A stretch of DNA of 64,000 nucleotides from Sipunculus nudus (lineage: Eukaryota; Annelida; Sipuncula; Golfingiida; Sipunculidae). Location of the stretch: contig CM049308.1 of NCBI GenBank assembly GCA_026874595.1, positions 36,576,027-36,640,026 on the forward strand, written 5' to 3'. Numbering within the stretch: the stretch's first letter is position 1; each line of letters opens with the position of its first letter. The translations under genes were made by a program, and so were the position numbers. The notes under the pieces are model-generated. The model did not search any database, was not told the DNA's origin, and saw only the letters and a program-made list of their open reading frames with translations. Of this stretch, positions 48,659 through 60,541 are shown in pieces.

Positions 48659-49189
48659 TGGGTGACCAGAGTTCATGCCTCAGCAACATGGCTGTGTCAG
48701 TGATGGTCTACTGCTCTTCTCATCATGATAAAATGCTGTTATATCATATATAACATAAACAGGAGACTCCACATGTATGGAAACTGATATATAAAGGATA
48801 TATAGGTAGAGTGAACATAGTTTAAGCTGCATCTTATTCTTAATACTCTTTTATTCTTTCCTTCTGATAAATCAGAAGGACCGCTACGATATTTCGTAAG
48901 AACATATTCAAGGCCGAGTATGGAGCCTGGGTCACATGGTATGTAATTCTCAGCCTTGCACCAAGGCAACTACTGGGCATGCATTGAAACTTTCCAGTCG
49001 TGCTGGGCAGCAGGAAAAAATGCAAAAGGTCAAGGTTTTCGGATGAAAGCAAAACGATACTATTATAAGTGGCCCCCGTTATTCTCCCTGAATCACTTGA
49101 AGTTAAAGTAAATACACCAGGCTTGATGGACATCACTACGTCGCGGACGATTTATCACGAATATCGACAGTTTCTGAAAGGTTATGCTC

Positions 49190-49286
49190 ATGGCCTGGTT
49201 TGTATTCAAATCTGCGTGGTTTGAATTTCGCGGTCACAGCGAATAACGCTAATTTGAAGCCACCGCAAATAAGAAGGGAACCACAG
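49190..49286 (-). mobile_element. Orphan right end related to the CTGTGGTT MITE
   Basis: GAATTTCGCGG, then GAAGGGAACCACAGTA: the inverse begins TACTGTGGTTCCC like the MITE ends at 25805 and 46501. Confidence 0.45.
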
Positions 49287-52200
49287 TATGTATTGTATAA
49301 ATTGAGCTTTTCCTTGCACATGTGGTGGTATTATGTATTATTTGTTATATTTCAATGTGAAAATTTTGAAATTTTGAATGATTGCATAGAGGACTGCATG
49401 CTGGTCAATTATTTACTTCCTTTACTCAATTCTGCTCGCATTACTGCCAAGCATTACTTTTAAAAATGCAGGTCTTTATTACTGGAAGTATTGCTGCTCG
49501 TGGCAAATATATATTTATTTCATTAGGGGCACACTTTATTGCAGTTCTGCCCCCTGACAATCCAAGAACTATATTACAGTATTTACACGTGTATAAGACG
49601 ACCCCGTGTATAAGACGACCCCCCAATGTTGAGCCTCAAATTTTGGTTCAAATTATTCTTCAGCATCTTACGTTGGAGCTGCAAGCTACTGAGGATCACT
49701 TTGTCAGCATAATGATTGCTTAAACACTGATGATTGAAATGGGATTTTATAATTTTTTATTCTTAAATTAGTCAGTGGTATATTTTTTTATGATGCTACA
49801 AGTGAAAACAGGAAAGTAATATAGAAAGGTATGGAGCAGACCAAAACAGAATTAATTTAACATATCAAAGAATGAGTATTATGCAACAATCCAAATTAAT
49901 ATCATAAGAGACATCAAAGGGTCAATTTTAGGACCCAAATTCGGGTAATAAATTATTATCAAGGAGATGGCACCCACTAAGAATTAACATGTCAAGAGAA
50001 TGTGCATTACAGGGCATTGACACCTTCCTCTTTAAAAAAGATAAATTTATTTCAAAGAAATGTCAGTCTTCTGCATAATTTGAGGGAGATCACCCCAAAC
50101 ACCCACTGCATATCAGCGCCCACATCATAAATTGGCTTAAGGTTGACAAGTGACAGCGCACGAAACCAAGGCTTCCATGATGCTCTACTTAACTAGGCTT
50201 CCTCATTTATTATTCCTTGTTGATCTTAAACTATCGAAAATTACATTTTCCTGGCCTGTCCACACCCATGTCACAGTCACCAAATTTTCCCACAATATAT
50301 ATCACGTTTGCGTAAACGACGTCAGTCAGGTTCGAAATTCTTCTGGTGTACCAGTGAGGGAGGAAAAACATAATTAGGTAATGACCCAGTAGGACTTTCG
50401 TGAACTACGTTATTTTACATTTAACTGTGTGCAAGTTCAATGCTACCTTGTAGAAACCAGGGTTTCCATTCGATTACTATTTAATAGATCAATTCCCCAG
50501 AGGATATACGCACCAAATCTGTGGTTTCTTTATAAAATTGTGAGGAAATTTGTCATATTTATATCCCGCGGAAACTCGGTCCCTTTCTTGAACTTTGCTG
50601 ACCCGTTATAATACATTCATTTCTTGACGTAGTCCAATAATACAAGCTTGACAAACAGTGAATTTCCCGGCACCTGAGGTAAGGCCGCTTCATATTTATA
50701 ATTATAACGCGCTGCTGGTTGTCTTGTAATCGAAGTGCCATGTGCGAGTCTCCGTGTATGTCAGTGTGCAAGCCAGCTGACAGCGTCCACATTCACTGGA
50801 CTCATGAACATTTTACGCGGTAAATACGGTACCATATGAAAAAATCATTCTTGTATTAATATGCATATTACGTGCTACTGGATGGCATTAGCAAGCTCCC
50901 GGCATCCCTTGCGCGAGCGCTGTACTCTCAGATCTTGACTACATGGGTAGGCCCCGCAAGCTGATAGTGGCATTGACAATTATATCACAGCGTACCTGTT
51001 TTAAAGTGAATTGTCACGATATCTTTGTCAAAATATACTTTAAAACTTATATAATTTCAGGATTGGGCATTCCGTTTCGGTTTGGCAGTTCCGCGATCGC
51101 GGGAAATCACTGGCTCTACTGTAAGAAGGGCTTTCATATATTAATTCTGTTAAAATATCTGTGTCAGTGCGGCAAGGGCAAACCTTTTCTTATCAATTAT
51201 TTAACTATGTGCTCATGTAAATCTGATGTATAAATGATAAATTTAAACATAAACAAAGCACTGATATGTTCTTTATTGAGTCAACATTACCACCATACGG
51301 ACATGATCACCGATTTTCACGCCGTCCTTTTCGACCGACGTAATAATGCTGATTGCCGTAAATTATCCTTGGCAGCCCTGAGGACGCTGAAAAACCTGTA
51401 CCCGTGTACGAGATGGCCCCCTTTCTTTGCCAAATATTTTTAGGATAAAATTTATTGTCCTGTACACGAACAAATATGGTATATATAAATAAGGACTCCG
51501 GTTGTACTAAGGTTATAACAAAATCAATTTTTTTCTTCATCTATGAATATGCCTCACTCTTGAGTATAATTTCACTTTAAATGAACCAAAGCAACTGTTA
51601 AATATGGTTTTCCAAGATCTTATAACAGCTACTATGTACAAAAATTATTGTTTGAACTAAGCATATTTTATATCTCCTTGCATATTTGTTGAATTTCTGG
51701 CAGCCGATAAGCATGTCTCCCAAAGCTTCTGTGATTTACAGCTTTGCAAAACACAGGACCATGGCAGTCATTATGTGATGGGATTTAAGGAATGGTTTGT
51801 TCATTCTTTTAATACTTGTAGCATACTTTGAAGATCACAAGCTGCATAAAGTGACATTTCAGCTAGAGTATGGATGCATTATCGTTGCAGTGGCTTTAGG
51901 CTTGACAACCATCATGATTCAAAGCTTCTTTGGTCCAAATTAAATCCAAACTGAATCATATCTTTATAGCTAGTACAACTGACTTCACCATTTAAAAATT
52001 AACTAAAAATACAACAAAGATGAACAAAGAATTAACATTAAAGTTTTCTGAAATTTTATTAACTTGAAATCATGACAAATTTAAAATGAAAATCAGATGA
52101 ATATAATTTCTCCTGAACAATATTAGAAAAAATGAATCTATACATTAAAGGGATGTCCAGTTCAATATATAGAGTATTGAAACAAAATGCTGCAAATACC

Positions 52201-52400
52201 TGGGTTGGAAGTCCACTATACTTTTCATGAGACATGACAGGTTGTGTAAAAATGGCAATTTAACTGACAATGTTATGTCATTTACCATTACCTTGATCAC
52301 TTAGTATGCATTTTTATATCATTTGCAGAAGATCAAACTCAAAATAGTTACAAATGTTAATCAGTTTCTTTGAACATTAAATATGATAAACAAATAGATT
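49287..52400. other. Mostly unique intergenic DNA
   Basis: No gene recognised. GTGTATAAGACGACCCC occurs twice in tandem at about 49590-49622, a motif of a terminal-repeat type that I cannot bound. Confidence 0.45.
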
Positions 52401-55400
52401 ATGGCTCTTCGGACTGTTTCAAATTCTACGGACTTTGGAACATGAGAGCCCATTTTGTCAAGCAGCTAAACATTCTAGAGGAGATCCTTAGGCATGCAAG
52501 CCTTGGTATTGTGACCTCTGACCTTTTACAGCACATGGTTAGAGATGTGACCAATCAGACAGATACTGATTGCAAGGCTTCAGCTAAGACAAGCTTTGGA
52601 GGAAGGATATATTTTAATGAATATATTTTAATAGCAAGGAAAACCTGAATTCATGGCTTCTCTGAGTACCTGTCATTTGTACAGGTTTCACAGACTTCAT
52701 ATTTGGACAATTTCAGGCATCAGGAACTTAAACATGTATTTTTTATCCTCATGGAAGAAATCTAATTTAAATGTTGACCACCATTTGGATCAAAGAACCA
52801 ATCAGGTTTTAGATTCACTTTAAAACTATCATTTACAGCTGAAACAGCTATAATATATCTTACTTGGCATGCCAAAAAAGATCTGCATGTGTTATTTCCC
52901 AAAAAAATGTGAATTAAGAAACCTTTGAATGCTAATTTAAGACTTCATATTATTGTATCCAAGAGGAAAGTATGCTTTAATCCCAATTCGTGTTTGTGTG
53001 GATGTTCACAACAAAACTCGCCCAGTCATGAAAGTTTTCAGGGCATTGTGGGAATGAGCCAATGAAGAATCCATCATATTTTGGGTGTGGATCTGGTACA
53101 TGATTTGTATTCAGGAACATCATCAGGAATATTCACAAATGTACAGTCACTTGTGCATGATTGAACCTGCATGATTGAATATGGGTTGAATAAGTGAAAG
53201 CAAACATTGTTTTGGGAGCTTTCCACAGTAAGGACCCTTCACTTGGCAATGTGCAGATTTCTGGTTTTGTTTTTAAAATCCTGATTTGATGATAAGGGCC
53301 TTATAAAAGGGTTGTGTGTATTTCAGCCAGGTAAAAAAGGCCCTTTGAAAGGTACATAATCCTTGGATTACCTTGATGCTTGAGAAGTTTTTGCAAAGTA
53401 TTTTGAAAGAACTGCCTGAAGTGCTAGTATGTCATTGATTTTGTGGATTGGAGGTGTTTTGCCAGGAAAGTTTGTTAGTGATTTACTGATGTATAACAGT
53501 ACAGTGTGTAAGTGAATGAGTAGTTTGTGGTGTGTTGAAAGCACAGCATATCTGTAACAGTTGATTCATTTTGTATTTACAGTACAATGTTGATGACCAA
53601 GCAGATTATTGCTGTACTGAAAGTAGAGAGTCAATGACTGTGTTGCAAATTGGCATTTTAACAGCACAGTGTATTTGTGACAAGTTAGATCAATGCTGTT
53701 AAGAGGAGAGTATTACATTGACTGAGTGGATAAACCATGTGTTTACAGCAGTGTTCTGTGACTAAGTGGATAAACGGTGTTTTAATAGAAGAGGATTTCA
53801 GTGACTGAGTAAATAAATAGAACAAATCTGTATTCAATACTACAGAACTGTCTCCTTTTTTTATGAGTAATTATAAGAGTTGTTACACTGCTTAGATGTA
53901 AATGTCTGATTAAAGAGCAAAATAACCTTTGGAATATTGAAATAAACTATACATTCAAGATCTAATTTTGAGGGGTACTTTGACAAAGCTATCTGGTTTT
54001 CTTTGTCATTCACACAGTTGGTCTGTGAAATTGACAGTTCAGCTGCTGCTGCATCAAAAGACCCCTGATTTCCTGGAGTGATCATCCTTGGCCTATACCA
54101 GTTTTTCCTTTGGTTTTAAATAAAATATTTGTTTTACTAAAATAAAATAATTTTTTTATACTCTTAAATTTTAAATATATATCTACAGTCTACAAGTATG
54201 TAGATTAATGACACACAAAGAAAGCAATATTTACTGCAGCAATGTACATGATATTGAAATAAATTATAAACTGTATACAGGTTTGTTTCTGTGTGTTTAT
54301 AGATACAATGCAATCATTAAATATTTTTTAACTATGTACACAATAGCATGACAAATTTGTTAATAGTTACAAGATTATTTGGCTTGTATCTGGAATATTA
54401 TCTAACAGTTACATGACTTTTTTCAACATATAACACCAATTCTGAGAACATGTGTGTTAAAAAAAAGTATTAATAGATAAACAATTAGGATAAATTGTGA
54501 ACTTTAGAATATACAGTTACTTGAGTGTTTTCAGATATTTCATGCTCTCTGTACACAGTACACATTCTGCAGTATTTTACAGCAGGAAGCAAAGGGTGGG
54601 GTGGGGGGGGGGGGGGGGGGGCTAGCGATTTGTCCAAAGATAGGTTGAACAACTTGATCTTATTTGATTATTGTTACATTGTTACACCAACACTGTGTAC
54701 TGAGGGAGTGGGGGTGTTTAATACTGGTACATTTTTAGCTAAAGGGGTCTTTTTCTTGGTTGTTTGGCTTTGCAGTTCAGACAGAAAGAAAACGTTGAAT
54801 TCAAAATCAATTTTTCTGAAATTTTGTCTCACAAACAAGTCCCATTGTTTTTATAAGATAAAAACTTGATTGTGAAGAATTAATATGAATACATTAATAC
54901 AATAAATTCCCTATGCTATTCAACCATTTTAAGATTATGTCAGGAAAACAACAAAAGATGTTAAAAGAATTGCATTGTTAGGCCTTAATATGTACAGTTG
55001 CGAACTGCCAACTATAATCAGATTAAAGCCCCAGGAACCATCTTAGTAAACAATATTGCTTTCTTTGTTGTGGAGCAGCTATGATCTTATTTAGTCATGT
55101 TACAATCACACATGGCCAAACAGTCTTGCACCAGACCACAAAGGGAATTTGAAAATGATTTGTTTGGACAAGTCCTTATGTCATATTTGTGATAAACCAG
55201 GGCTCACATTTACCAATCACCCTTTATGTTCCACTGCTAAAAATGTGACAATTTTAAATACTATATGTACAAGCTATAAAATGTATATGCTAATTATAAT
55301 ATAACCCAAAAGATTTATAAAAATACACAGATAATTAAGAACAATAAATACCACATTAATTGTACACAGCTGGCACATACACCTGGAAATAAAATAGAAG

Positions 55401-55454
55401 AATCTTTCACTTCTTCATGCAGCCAAATAAGGAGCAGCTTCAATCTGAATAAAT
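52401..55454. other. Intergenic DNA downstream of the receptor gene
   Basis: No gene recognised. An isolated TGACCTCTGACCT (DR1 of AGGTCA on the minus strand) lies at about 52516, and a run of 19 G at 54603-54621. Confidence 0.45.
54603..54621. repeat. Poly-G tract
   Basis: Nineteen consecutive G, preceded by GGTGGGGTG; likely length-variable. Confidence 0.9.
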
Positions 55455-55479
55455 GTGACCTTGACCAGGTCAAGGTCAC
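55455..55479. promoter_or_regulatory. 25-bp palindrome built from AGGTCA half-sites
   Basis: GTGACCTTGACC, one A, then the exact inverse GGTCAAGGTCAC. Each arm holds the extended half-site TCAAGGTCA bound by monomeric receptors of the ERR and FTZ-F1/SF-1 type, and AGGTCAAGGTCA forms a direct repeat on the plus strand. It lies about 55 bp beyond the receptor stop codon, in its presumed 3' UTR. A regulatory role is inference. Confidence 0.4.
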
Positions 55480-55534
55480 TTGTCCATGCAAAGTTCACCT
55501 GTCCTCTGCTGAGCCCCAGTTTATCAAGTTATAG

Positions 55535-56719
55535 TCATACATCAGCACAGTTCTCCTCGGCCTCCATTGCAGCACAGTCTTCCATTGTTAACAACTCTTT
55601 ATTTTCATGTGTGTCAGTCCCATTGCTGACAGGGGAGGCTTTTTCTGATGAAGGACGAGAAATGTTCAGGTTTGTGAGGCTGATTCTCTCTGTTCGACAC
55701 TCCATTGTACTCATTCCATTTTCAATGAAACGCGTGTTATTCAACATTTGATTGTGACCATGCTTGCCTGTTGATTTGCTGCAGAGGCAGAAAGCAGCAA
55801 ATTTAGCACAGGCTATTCTTATTTCACTGCTCATGAGTCCATAAATAAGAGGGCTGGAGCAGGTTGCTATTCCATAACATACTGTAACCAGTACGTACAA
55901 GTCAGCAGACAGCACATTCTGTTTATCAATGTTGCGCACCACTGCGTAAGGTATAAACCCAAACAATATCATCAGGAATACCACCCCAAACATCTTTGTG
56001 ATCTGTATCTCGTGTTTCAGTACCATGTTAGTGTCCTGCATTCGCCTTGACACTCGATATACAAAGGTAAAGATTAGCATGTAGCAAAGAACAACAATGA
56101 CGCAAGGCAGCACTATCTGTACCATGGTAACAGAAATGATCCGGCCCCCTTGATTGGGCAAAAATACACATCTCAGTAACTTGGGTACATATCCAGACGT
56201 GTTCATGAAGAGTCCCGGAATGGCACAGGCAAATGGAATCAACCGAGTGGCAATGAGCACAAATATCACATAGGCCTTCTTGGACATAGAACGATAAAAA
56301 TTATTATGTACAACTACAATGTAACGATGCACTGCAATCAAGCCTGTGTGCCAAAGTGAGCATCCTGCAAAGGCAACTGTAAATTCTGGGTTCAATTTAC
56401 ACATTGTCATACCAGCTGCCCACTGCCTTTGAATATACGAGTCAATAATCAAGATGACAATCAGGCATAAGGTCAGTAAGTCATTGATGCACAAACTCAG
56501 AATGAATATATTTATGATATTCCAGGTATTCTTCTTTGTTAGAATGGCCAGCACAATCCATAGATTTCCTAGTACACCCCCAGCAAAGAATACTGACATC
56601 ACTGTTGCCCCTGTTGTTGTTGCGATTTCTGAGGGAAACATCGCTGTAGACACGTTTGGGACACTTTCATTGTTTATATTTGAAACTGAACGTCTGACAA
56701 CACTTTTGTATATTTCCAT
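55535..56719 (-). CDS. Rhodopsin-class GPCR, Tre1/moody/melatonin-receptor-like
   Basis: A 394-residue seven-helix receptor for the plasma membrane. From the chosen ATG (56719), residues 17 and 22 are N-glycosylation sequons. Helices fall at about 38-60 (GN motif, N52), 68-92 (D80), 107-130, 148-169, 194-220, 240-262 and 272-294. C107 and C184 can form the usual disulfide, and N173 is a sequon in loop 2. Several signature residues are unusual: DRY is HRY (131-133), helix 4 lacks its tryptophan, the helix 6 tryptophan position is F before IP, and NPxxY is SPLIY (289-293). The tail has paired cysteines (FCLC) for lipidation and an acidic dileucine (ENKELL, 372-377). The open frame extends 20 codons further upstream to a TTG, but no ATG lies there and a stop precedes it. 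A CAG at 56748-56746 could be a splice acceptor, implying an upstream 5' exon. Ligand and exact subfamily cannot be told. Confidence 0.88.
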   Translation of the reverse strand: MEIYKSVVRRSVSNINNESVPNVSTAMFPSEIATTTGATVMSVFFAGGVLGNLWIVLAILTKKNTWNIINIFILSLCINDLLTLCLIVILIIDSYIQRQWAAGMTMCKLNPEFTVAFAGCSLWHTGLIAVHRYIVVVHNNFYRSMSKKAYVIFVLIATRLIPFACAIPGLFMNTSGYVPKLLRCVFLPNQGGRIISVTMVQIVLPCVIVVLCYMLIFTFVYRVSRRMQDTNMVLKHEIQITKMFGVVFLMILFGFIPYAVVRNIDKQNVLSADLYVLVTVCYGIATCSSPLIYGLMSSEIRIACAKFAAFCLCSKSTGKHGHNQMLNNTRFIENGMSTMECRTERISLTNLNISRPSSEKASPVSNGTDTHENKELLTMEDCAAMEAEENCADV

Positions 56720-56779
56720 GATTTGAGGATTATTAACCTGTTCCACTGGAATCCAGGAGAGGTACAGGTTTTTCTCCAA

Positions 56780-57893
56780 ATGACAAAAAGGAAATTAATG
56801 CATTAAATAGAGTAAAATGTAAACTGTGTTAGACTTTCAGAAAGTGCAGTCTGTTTCTGGCAAGACTTGTGTAAAAAATGTCTTTAATCCAATTCTTCAG
56901 CACATTTTGCAGGAATATCTGGATGCAGTGTTGATCACCATCTATTTGAGCATCAGTCAAGTGCTTTTAACAGTCTCTTAAAGTGTTACTGTTATATTTC
57001 AACATATAGGGCATGAACTGTCTATACTTGCCACTAGACTCTGTGTTAATGGCAACATCTCAGGAACCATTGTCACCAAGCTGGCCAGTTTTCAGCTTAC
57101 ACTTACACCTGAACAGAATGTATGCCTCATGCATTCCAGATAACACTGGACTTAACATACATCCTGCCAGATATCTGCTTGTTTTCTTAGTTTAGCCTGT
57201 CTCAGTTTAGCATTGAATCATTCACCAGTTCACCTCGACGCCTTTTGCAGGAATTTAAGTAACTGGACTTCTTACACTGATCTGTTAAGAATCAGTTCTT
57301 CAGCAAAGAATGGTAATATGGTTTATGATGACGAACACAGAAGAATAAAGAAATTCACATCTCTTCAAGGTGCACTGTGGCAAATCAAGATGGGAATATT
57401 GGAATTTTAGCACTTATGTCTTGTGATTCTTAGTTGACAATGCACTGGTAAATATCTTCACACCATCATCATATCACCGGCTATTTTGCTATGTCTGTTG
57501 TTGAATAGATCAATTAGAATGCAAATTGGTGCTGTCCTGCAGTGTGTTTCTTCACACTGATGATGCTCATAACATTTATCATTGTCACATCTGAGAGTAT
57601 ACTGTTAATAACACCTTGAAGCAAAATTATGTCTGCCAGATCCGAGAATGCACTGTTATGCTTCACAGTTTTGAGTCCTATGCAGACTTTTTAAATACAG
57701 TTCCCCAGTTGTCTTGCAGTAAATTGTTTGGTTTCTGGTATAGATATCAGTTGACTGTTGCAGTGCAAATTGTCACATTGAGAGCATGATTGATATCCAA
57801 CAGGAATGAGGTGCAGGCATCTCCTCTGGTTGTGGATAAGATAGATGAATACTTGGAATATCCACTCTCAGGGTCAATGCAACGCCTATTTCT
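56780..57893. other. Presumed 5' flank, intron or leader of the receptor gene
   Basis: No coding exon is convincing. This interval separates the receptor start from the candidate TATA box. Confidence 0.4.
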
Positions 57894-57902
57894 ATTTATA
57901 GT
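57894..57902 (-). promoter_or_regulatory. Candidate TATA box for the receptor gene
   Basis: Reads TATAAATAG on the minus strand, a consensus TATA box. Transcription would start near 57865-57872, about 1.15 kb before the receptor ATG, compatible with a long or spliced leader. Chance matches are common in AT-rich DNA. Confidence 0.25.
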
Positions 57903-58393
57903 TTGTCCTAGACAGCACACTGTGTTTGATTAGGGTCAAGGGTCACTTGTCTGAACAGCACTGGATGATAATCAGAGGTATCAAGAAATGTCCTGACAGT
58001 TTGTCTCAATAGTCACACATGTACTCGGCCCTTCTGAGTACAAACAGCTCCATCAAATGATCACAGGCTTGTCCATAAAAAGACTTCACCAGAGTGGTCT
58101 GAAGTTTAACTGAATGTCCGTGTTCTTTATACTGCTAAGTTTTGCCTGCAGTAGTTTGCTTTTAAAATACAGAGGAGACAAGTGTTCTTTGTTGGCTGTT
58201 GTTGACACCAGATGGATTAGCCATTCACATAAGTTTAAATCAGAGTTGGCTGAATAGATTCCCTTAATCATCAGACTGTCCAATCAATCTTCTAAATGCC
58301 AAAGAGATCTTGTTTTAATGGAGTAAATTTCTTATTTCTCCCTCTTATATTTTATCCAGGTCTTCCTGTTGTACATGACTGAGGGACAGAATT
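57903..58393. other. Intergenic, nothing recognised
   Basis: A 65-codon minus-strand frame (58086-58283) lacks splice or promoter context and resembles no family. Confidence 0.4.
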
Positions 58394-58567
58394 TCATTGT
58401 GAGGAATAATGACTAACTTTTAGAAGAAGTAGAACACCTGTGTTAAGCTTGATCACATCGTATCTGCCGGACCACAAATAAGGTGTCCACAGATATCTAT
58501 GAAGCACATTCATTAAATGCAGGTAGTCCAACCAGTGACTTGATCCCAGTAATGGCCAAGGATCGTT
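58394..58567 (-). CDS. Possible exon upstream of the receptor gene, unidentified
   Basis: A strong acceptor (TTTGTTCTTTATTTTAG) is followed on the minus strand by 57 open codons ending in TGA. The frame begins NDPWPLLGSSHWLDYLHLMN and ends LLLLKVSHYSSQ. A GTTAGT donor candidate within it would make a 150-nt exon (58418-58567). It could be a non-coding leader exon of the receptor, the end of another gene, or chance. I do not recognise the sequence. Confidence 0.25.
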   Translation of the reverse strand, partial: NDPWPLLGSSHWLDYLHLMNVLHRYLWTPYLWSGRYDVIKLNTGVLLLLKVSHYSSQ

Positions 58568-60541
58568 CTAAAATAAAGAACAAAGTTTACATTTACTAAT
58601 ACATTGCATATATCCAAAGTTATAAGCAACAGTCCACAGAAAGTCATTGTCAATTTTAAATCTCAGAATAGATAAACAGGTTGATCATTTAAATTTTGTA
58701 AATTAATAACATGAATGTTATCACTTGATTGATACACTTTTTTCTATTAACAGACTAATGATATATCAATCTATAGAATCATCAAATTATAAGCCATGCA
58801 TACCAACAAGGAAAGTGTATTATCTTACAGTAAAGAAAATCTTTAGGAATTGTTTTTGCCTCTTTATCTGATAAAGACTTATCTAAAAGGTGTAATGCTA
58901 TTAGTTCATCATATGTTTGTCACTTAAAGTTAAAAAAAACTATGATGCTTTGTGTTTCAAAATATCAAACATAAGTTATTTATAATTATTAGGATTAATC
59001 AGACCTTACTTGTGTTATTAATTATATGCATTTTTATTAATTCTTGTTACTAAAACAAAAGTAAAATTAATTTATCTTAATTTAACTGATGCGATGGACC
59101 AATCATCTGTGTGGCCAGCTTACCAGTGGTGCCACCTAAACATTTCTTTTCATTTTTGGCTTGCATAATATCTGATAATATGTCATTTATTTCACGCGAG
59201 GTGTTTTTTCAACAAGCATGCATTTTTCCCTTTATTAACAAGTAAGGTACAATAATTAGAAAATTATTCATGTCCTACAAAAGTTTGATCAAGCTTGGCA
59301 GTCAAGGTCTTCAAAAATGTTATCAGCAGTTGTTAATGTTAGGCCTTAATGTGTCATGCTAGTCAGCTGAATTTCATGACCTACGAGTCATTTTTATGTA
59401 ACTTTTTATGTACACTAACTTCACATTGAGGTACTTATTGTTCCTCTGTGCTAGACACTTGTTAGGTGAGATATTGTACTGATTGTCCTTTTTTTTATAT
59501 TTTCCATGGGTAGTAAGGGTAGTCATACTTATAGTCTTTGTGGCTGCCAACTTTGATTCTGATCTCTTCTCATGTTAAAAGCCAGGTCATTTTTGTATGC
59601 CCTGTCATATTTTGCCCAACTCACTGAAGCCATAAAAGTTTATAATAGTTATGAAGTATGCAATAATGAATAAGTCAAGACAGTCCTGTGCAGCAGAGCT
59701 ACTTAAATTAATCATGTTTCACATTTCCTAGGAAAAGAAGCTCCTTGGCTCTTATCAGATAACTTCCTTGTGCTGGCTTTCAGAGCAATTTATAAAAAAA
59801 AGCAGAAATGCTTGAGTTCACCAGTTGACGTCAGTTGGGTGTCCTGGTTGCATGGGCAGTAATCTTAGCATTTCACTCGTGGTAAAGGTCAGAGATCATG
59901 AATATTTAGTTCTCAGGGGAGTTGATAGTATTCTTCATCAATCTCCTTCCCCTTGATAGCTGAAGATAATGCCAGAAATACTCTACTCTGTTATGATCAT
60001 TTTTTTTGGTGACATTAATCTGCTCTTCAGCATCAGTTGGAGGACAGGGGAGTGTTCATTTCCTAGAAATCTGTGACCATTGAGCCCATCATTGGCCTGA
60101 GGCTCTTGTGGTAAGAAGTGTTAAGCCTTGTTAGCTGGAGACGAAGACCATAACAAGATGGGGCTTGGCAGTGATGACAGGTGTCAGACAGCTCAGAATA
60201 AAAATTTGCATCTAGCTGTCGAGGTCAAGAATAACCCTGGCTTCAGGAACATTGTTGCTCATATTGTAAATTAAGATAACTTGGTAAAAACAGATTTCTT
60301 TTTATTTATGTTTCTGTCAAACAAACAATTTTTGGTATATATCAATACATGTAAAAGCAGGTGGATGCAGTTATCCGAGGCCTAGTATAAATCAATGCAA
60401 AAAATAGGTACAATCTTCATAAACTTTTAGAGTGTTCTGTAAAGATATTTTAAGGCAATTTAGATGAAGTTGAAATATCTAGCTTTAATGTGACCTAATT
60501 TCCTGAGCCTTTTATACCCATTTCATGACAAACAACTGGCT
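58568..60541. other. Intergenic, nothing recognised
   Basis: AT-rich. Near 59358-59400 GTCAGCTGAATTTCATGACC, TACGAGTCA resembles a decayed family 3 right end. Confidence 0.45.

Larger units (their letters stand above)
47651..49189. other. Intergenic with a perfect hairpin and AGGTCA cluster
   Basis: No gene recognised. The hairpin at 48143-48169 and the half-site cluster at 48641-48658 are listed separately. Confidence 0.45.

Noticed and set aside
49382-49723. 113-codon plus-strand frame
   Set aside because: Crosses the tandem GTATAAGACGACC motif; no family or splice context.
52370-52648. 92-codon plus-strand frame (FKFYGLWNMRAHFVKQLNIL)
   Set aside because: Protein-like in part, but no homologue recognised, no promoter or splice support, and AT-rich ends.
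54525-54869. 114-codon frame with a glycine run
   Set aside because: The glycines come from the poly-G tract.
56720-56779. Longer receptor N-terminus beginning at TTG
   Set aside because: No ATG in the extension and a stop just upstream; the ATG at 56719 or a spliced upstream exon is more likely.
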